Source of the DNA: Fallopia convolvulus
Taxonomy: Eukaryota; Streptophyta; Magnoliopsida; Caryophyllales; Polygonaceae
DNA length: 64,000 nucleotides
Direction of reading: 5' to 3'
Assembly (NCBI GenBank): GCA_964016875.1
Contig: OZ024724.1
Location: forward strand, 47,522,899 to 47,586,898
Positions 60,192 to 64,000 of the stretch are shown here, in pieces; position 1 is the first letter of the stretch, and every line of letters begins with the position of its first letter. A model generated the notes under the pieces. It saw only the letters and a list, made by a program, of their open reading frames with translations, ran no database searches and was not told the DNA's origin. Made by a program: the position numbers and the translations under genes.

Positions 60192-61559
60192 CTTACTACC
60201 TCCCAACAACGTTCAAATCGACAACCCTTGTTTTACGAACCCGACTTACAAATAAAAGTGACCCAATTAAAATTATTAAATTCTTCTAACCACCGAATTC
60301 AACCAACAACACTAATTTACTCGTTTGTCCACGAAGATTAGCATATTACTATCTATCAATATAATCAACCAAAATCCCACCCCAACATTAATTAGTGAAG
60401 GCCGGCCTAATTCCCATTCTAAGCCCTAATTGAGCTGACCCAATTTCACCCCATTTTCCCACACCCAACCGAAACGGTTGACCGGACCAGCGGCCTTGAC
60501 CAGGCTTTGCGGGACTTACCCCCCCATTCTTCAACGTAGCGAATCCGAAACCAGCATTCCAGATCCCCCTGTCTCTCCGTTCCGCCGACGACTCTGCAAC
60601 AATGCTCCATCCCCTTGCCTCACCTCTGCTCCTAACCCTGCCCGGCGGCCTCGAGAGAACGCAGAGACATGAGTGAAAGGCTGCCCTGCTCACGCCCCTG
60701 TTCATGCCCCACCGGCGTTTCGAGAGAGCTACGCTCCTCCCCCTCCTACCAGCGACCTCTACCTGGGTCGGCCACCGCCCTTCGTCACTGACTTCCGGTT
60801 GACAGAGGACAAGAACCTCACCGGTAAACGATTGATGATGGCAACGAACTCTGGTGATCTCGTTGGCCTCTCCCGCTGGCGTTTTCCTATGGCGAATTGA
60901 AGAGATCGGTCGGAGGATGAAAACGGAAATAACGAAGAAAGTAAAACCGAACCTTAAGAAATAATGGCTTCAAGCTTACCGGAAAGGAAAATTGATCTTG
61001 CCCCGGGCACGCGAAGTCGTCGTCGATCACGCTAGTTGAAGACGGGGTCGCACAAGAACAAGAAAAAGAGGTCGATTGGTGCGATGCTCGAATGGGGAAA
61101 AGAAAGGCGGAAGGAACCTTGGTTTATAAGGTTTTTTTTTCAATTACTGAGATCAAAGATTGGATTACGTATGGGTAAAAGATATGGGTTTGTTGAAATA
61201 GGGGTTAATCAAGTAATCAAGATTTGGATATATCTTAATTGGTTTATGATAGATTTTCCAGAACCAATTTGGGCTTCCGAGTGGTTTAGTTAATTTGGCC
61301 ATAAATTAGATAGAGAGAAATAAATAAATAAATGGATAGATTTTAATTATATAGAATTAGGATTAGATATAGCAAATCTAATTAGTTATCATATAGATAA
61401 ACTAATTATTAGCTAGGTGTTAAAACGGATTATTAAATCGGTTTTAACTAATAAATACTCTTTTCCGAGGGTTACTTGCGGATCAAGAACTTAAATGCTT
61501 GTAAGCGAAGGAAACCCGTTTTCCGACTTACGAGACCTAAAACGAATACGGATATTACA

Positions 61560-61574
61560 TACTACCCCCCTTAA
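61560..61574 (-). promoter_or_regulatory. Polypurine tract of the Ty3 element
   Basis: CTTAAGGGGGGTAGTA on the - strand directly precedes the LTR start TGTAATATCC. Its position identifies the LTR as the 3' copy and confirms - strand orientation. Confidence 0.85.
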
Positions 61575-61864
61575 GAAAGTTTCGTTCCGAAACTTTTACA
61601 CGAAAGAAAAGATAATCGAGGTTTTCACAAACCTCTCCCCCTTAAAGAGGTTCGTCCTCGAACCGGAATTGATTGATAACGGTAATCATAACCATTACTA
61701 GCCATCCAAAATACGCAACACGTCAAACAAATATTTAAACAGTCAAACATGCAAGTTAAACGAACAACAACCACGAAGCAAACATCGAATCTAAAAACAA
61801 CACACTAATTACTAACCTTCCCCTCAAACGCCTCTACTAAACCCGGGTAGATTTCTGGGTAACT

Positions 61865-64000
61865 TTATCTCATCATGGACTCCGTCTCCCAGGTGGCCTC
61901 CTCGACTCCCCGTCGAGACCACTGAATCAACACCAGCGGAATCTCCTTGTTCGGCAACTTCTTCATTCGTCGATCTAAAATCTTCAGCGGTTGTTCCCGG
62001 AAAGTGTGATCTGGTTCTACCACCAACTCCTCATAATTCAGTCTGTGACTAGGATCCGGGACATACTGTCTCAGTTGTGAAACATGGAATACAGGGTGCA
62101 CTCCTTCCAAAGCAGGCGACAATGCTAGCCTGTAAGCTACCTTGCCTACTCTCTCCAGAATCTCGAACGGACCGATATATCAGGGACTCAGCTTCCCTTT
62201 TACTCCGAATTACCTGACCCCGCAGGTAGGCGATACTCTCAACCAGACGTGGGCTCCTACCTCGAACTTCAACGGTCTACGCCTCTTGTCTGCATAGGAC
62301 TTCTGGCGACTCTGAGCAGCTAACATTCTCTCTCTGATCAAGGCCACTTTCCCGATCGTCTCCTCAATCATTTGTGGCCTCTCACCTACTACATCTGAGG
62401 GATCATCCCAACACAGCGGTGTCCTACATCTCCGACCATATAAAGCCTCATAAGGAGCCATCTGAATCGACGAGTGCCAGCTGTTATTATAGGCAAACTC
62501 CACCAAAGCCAAATGATCTGACCACTGACCTCCCCAGTCTGACACGCAGGACCTCAGCATGTCCTCTAGAGTCTGAATCGTCCTCTCTGTCTGACCGTCT
62601 GACTGCGGATGGTAAGCAGTCGTGAAATGTAATCTCGTCCCCAATGCCTCATGCACCTGCTGCCAATATCTCGAAGTAAAACGCCCGTCTCGGTCCGACA
62701 CAATCGACTTAGGCACTCTGTGAAGTCTAACTATCTGATTAATAAACACCTCCACTAGCTTGCTTACTTGCCACGTCTCCCGAATAGGCAAAAAGCGAGC
62801 AGTCTTCGTCAGTCTATCCACCACTACCCAAATGGCATCATGGCCTCTACTGAGTCTCAAACCTGTGACGAAATCCATGGAAATGTCCTCCCACTTCCAT
62901 TCTGGAATAGGGAGTGACTGAAGCATTCCTCCGGGTCTCTGGTGCTCGATCTTCACCTGTTGGCAGACCTGACATTTAGCGACGAATCTCGCTACATCCG
63001 GCTTCATGCCATCCCACTAATAAAACTGTCGCAAATCCTTGTACATCTTACTCGCCCCGGGGTGGATTGAGTAAGGTGTAGCATGAGCCTCTTGCAAAAT
63101 CTTCTGCCTCAACTCTGCATCTCGAGGCACACAAATCCGACCGCGTAGGCAAAAATACCATCCGCTCTCTCCGCAAAGTCGGTTGCCTTTCCACGGCTCA
63201 ATCTCTACCTCAGATCCTGAATCATCGGGCAATTCTTCTGCTTCTGTCTCACTTCTTTAGTAAGGACGGCCGACATTCTAGGGCTCTCAGACTGCCTTGA
63301 TAATGCTGAATCTGCACCTCAATACCATACCTCATCAGCTCCCTCTGTAACTCTGGCTGAATTGTCAAATGAGCTAACATACGCTCCTGAGGCGTCTTCC
63401 TGCTAAGGGCATCAACGACCACATTCGCTTTCCCTGAGTGGTAAAGGATCTCAAGGTCGTAATCCTTCAGTAACTCAAGCCATCTTCTTTGTCTCATATT
63501 CAAATCCCTCTGAGTGAAGATGTACTTGAGGCTATTATGATCTGTCATCACTTTGCATGAGCTCCCATACAAGTAATGACGCCAAATATTTAGAGCATGT
63601 ACCACAGCTGCTAACTCCAAATCATGAGTGGGGTAATTCTGCTCGTTCGGTTTCAACTGTCTGGAGGCATAAGCAATCACCATGTCCCTCTGCATCAGCA
63701 CACAACCCAAGCCTACCTTGGAAGCGTCACTGTAAATCACAAAATCCTCATTCCCCTGAGGAAGAGCAAGTATAGGAGCCGAAGTCAACCTCCCCTTCAG
63801 CTCGTTAAAACTCCGCCGGCAGGCTTGATTCCACTCAAAGCGAGTGGTCTTCTTAAGCAGGTTGGTAAGTGGTTGGGCTATCCGCGAAAACCCTTACACA
63901 AACCTTCTGTAATACCCTGCTAGTCCTAGAAAGCTCCGCACCTCCTTCACATTCTTCGGAGGTTCCCATGCTTTCTGCTTCAATCTTTGCAGGATCCACC
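61865..64000 (-). pseudogene. Ty3 chromodomain element pol (RT end, RNase H, integrase, chromodomain), decayed
   Basis: Read from 64000 down: the end of RT (connection region), then RNase H (IYSDASKVGLGCVLMQRD, YASRQLKPNEQNYPTHDLEL, VMTDHNSLKYI). The integrase zinc domain follows (HATPYSIHPGASKMYKDL, CQVCQQVKIEHQRPGGMLQ), then the catalytic core (WEDISMDFVTGL, SIVSDRDGRFTSRYWQ, HPQSDGQTERT). The C terminus has GVHPVFHVSQLRQY and a chromodomain-like end (PLKILDRRMKKLPNKEIPLV, WETESMMR). This arrangement marks a chromovirus of the Tekay/Del type. It is inactive: stops at 63894-63896, 63017-63019, 62210-62212 and 62180-62182, and a frameshift near 63240. Gag and protease lie beyond the window. 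Confidence 0.92.

Larger units (their letters stand above)
45084..61559 (-). mobile_element. 3' LTR of a chromodomain Ty3 element, split by nested elements
   Basis: On the - strand the LTR starts TGTAATATCCG (61559) and ends AAAGTCGGGGTGTTACA (45084). Its own sequence is 45084-46236 plus 60197-61559, about 2516 bp; the rest is a later insertion. A polypurine tract (TTAAGGGGGGTAGTA, 61560-61574) sits just upstream on the - strand, and pol follows further right, so this is the 3' LTR. A TATA box (TATAAA) is at 61123-61128. The element's other LTR lies beyond the window; the left target duplication candidate is TCTAA. Confidence 0.88.

Noticed and set aside
60388..60705. 105-residue frame rich in Arg/Gly
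   Set aside because: Lies in the Ty3 LTR and has no family signature.

Overview
This is nuclear DNA from a flowering plant, most likely a eudicot. It is AT-rich, genes have many short exons with GT/AG borders, and transposons fill the gaps between genes and the long introns. The species cannot be named from the sequence. Two host genes are present. All family names come from reading translated sequence by eye; no database search was run.

Positions 3-14323 (+ strand) hold the C-terminal 19 exons, about 2380 residues, of a SABRE/KINKY POINTED gene. This is the plant member of the FMP27/Hobbit/BLTP2 bridge-like lipid-transfer family. All exons join in one frame and end at a TAG. Its last intron carries a hAT-like inverted-repeat element, and nested inside that is a miniature LTR retrotransposon (TRIM) with a duplicated interior.

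Positions 14324-25901 are repeats: copia remnants, a solo Ty3-type LTR (18423-22159, TSD AATAA) split by another solo LTR (19374-21125, TSD ATTAA), and a third solo LTR in the opposite direction (22408-25368, TSD GTTAC).

Positions 25902-37619 (- strand) hold a rhamnogalacturonan lyase gene. I can join 16 exons in frame. The first two encode a transmembrane, NDR1/HIN1-like (LEA_2-type) domain spliced in phase to a Pro/Ser linker and the complete lyase. The predicted 858-residue product would be a membrane-anchored pectin lyase. Its introns carry a Tourist-like MITE, a LINE fragment, a Helitron and a Stowaway-like MITE.

Positions 37620-45083 are intergenic: a 5' fragment of a copia element (PBS, gag), a TA microsatellite and CACTA-like subterminal repeats.

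Positions 45084-64000 are a three-level retrotransposon nest, all on the - strand. A decayed chromodomain Ty3 element (pol at 61865-64000, continuing past the window) has its LTR (45084-61559) split by a non-coding LTR element (46237-60191, TSD CTTAC). That element is split in turn by a nearly complete Sirevirus-type Ty1/copia element (48331-58304, TSD TGCAT) with gag, pol and an envelope-position ORF. LTR divergence counted by eye agrees with this order of insertion.
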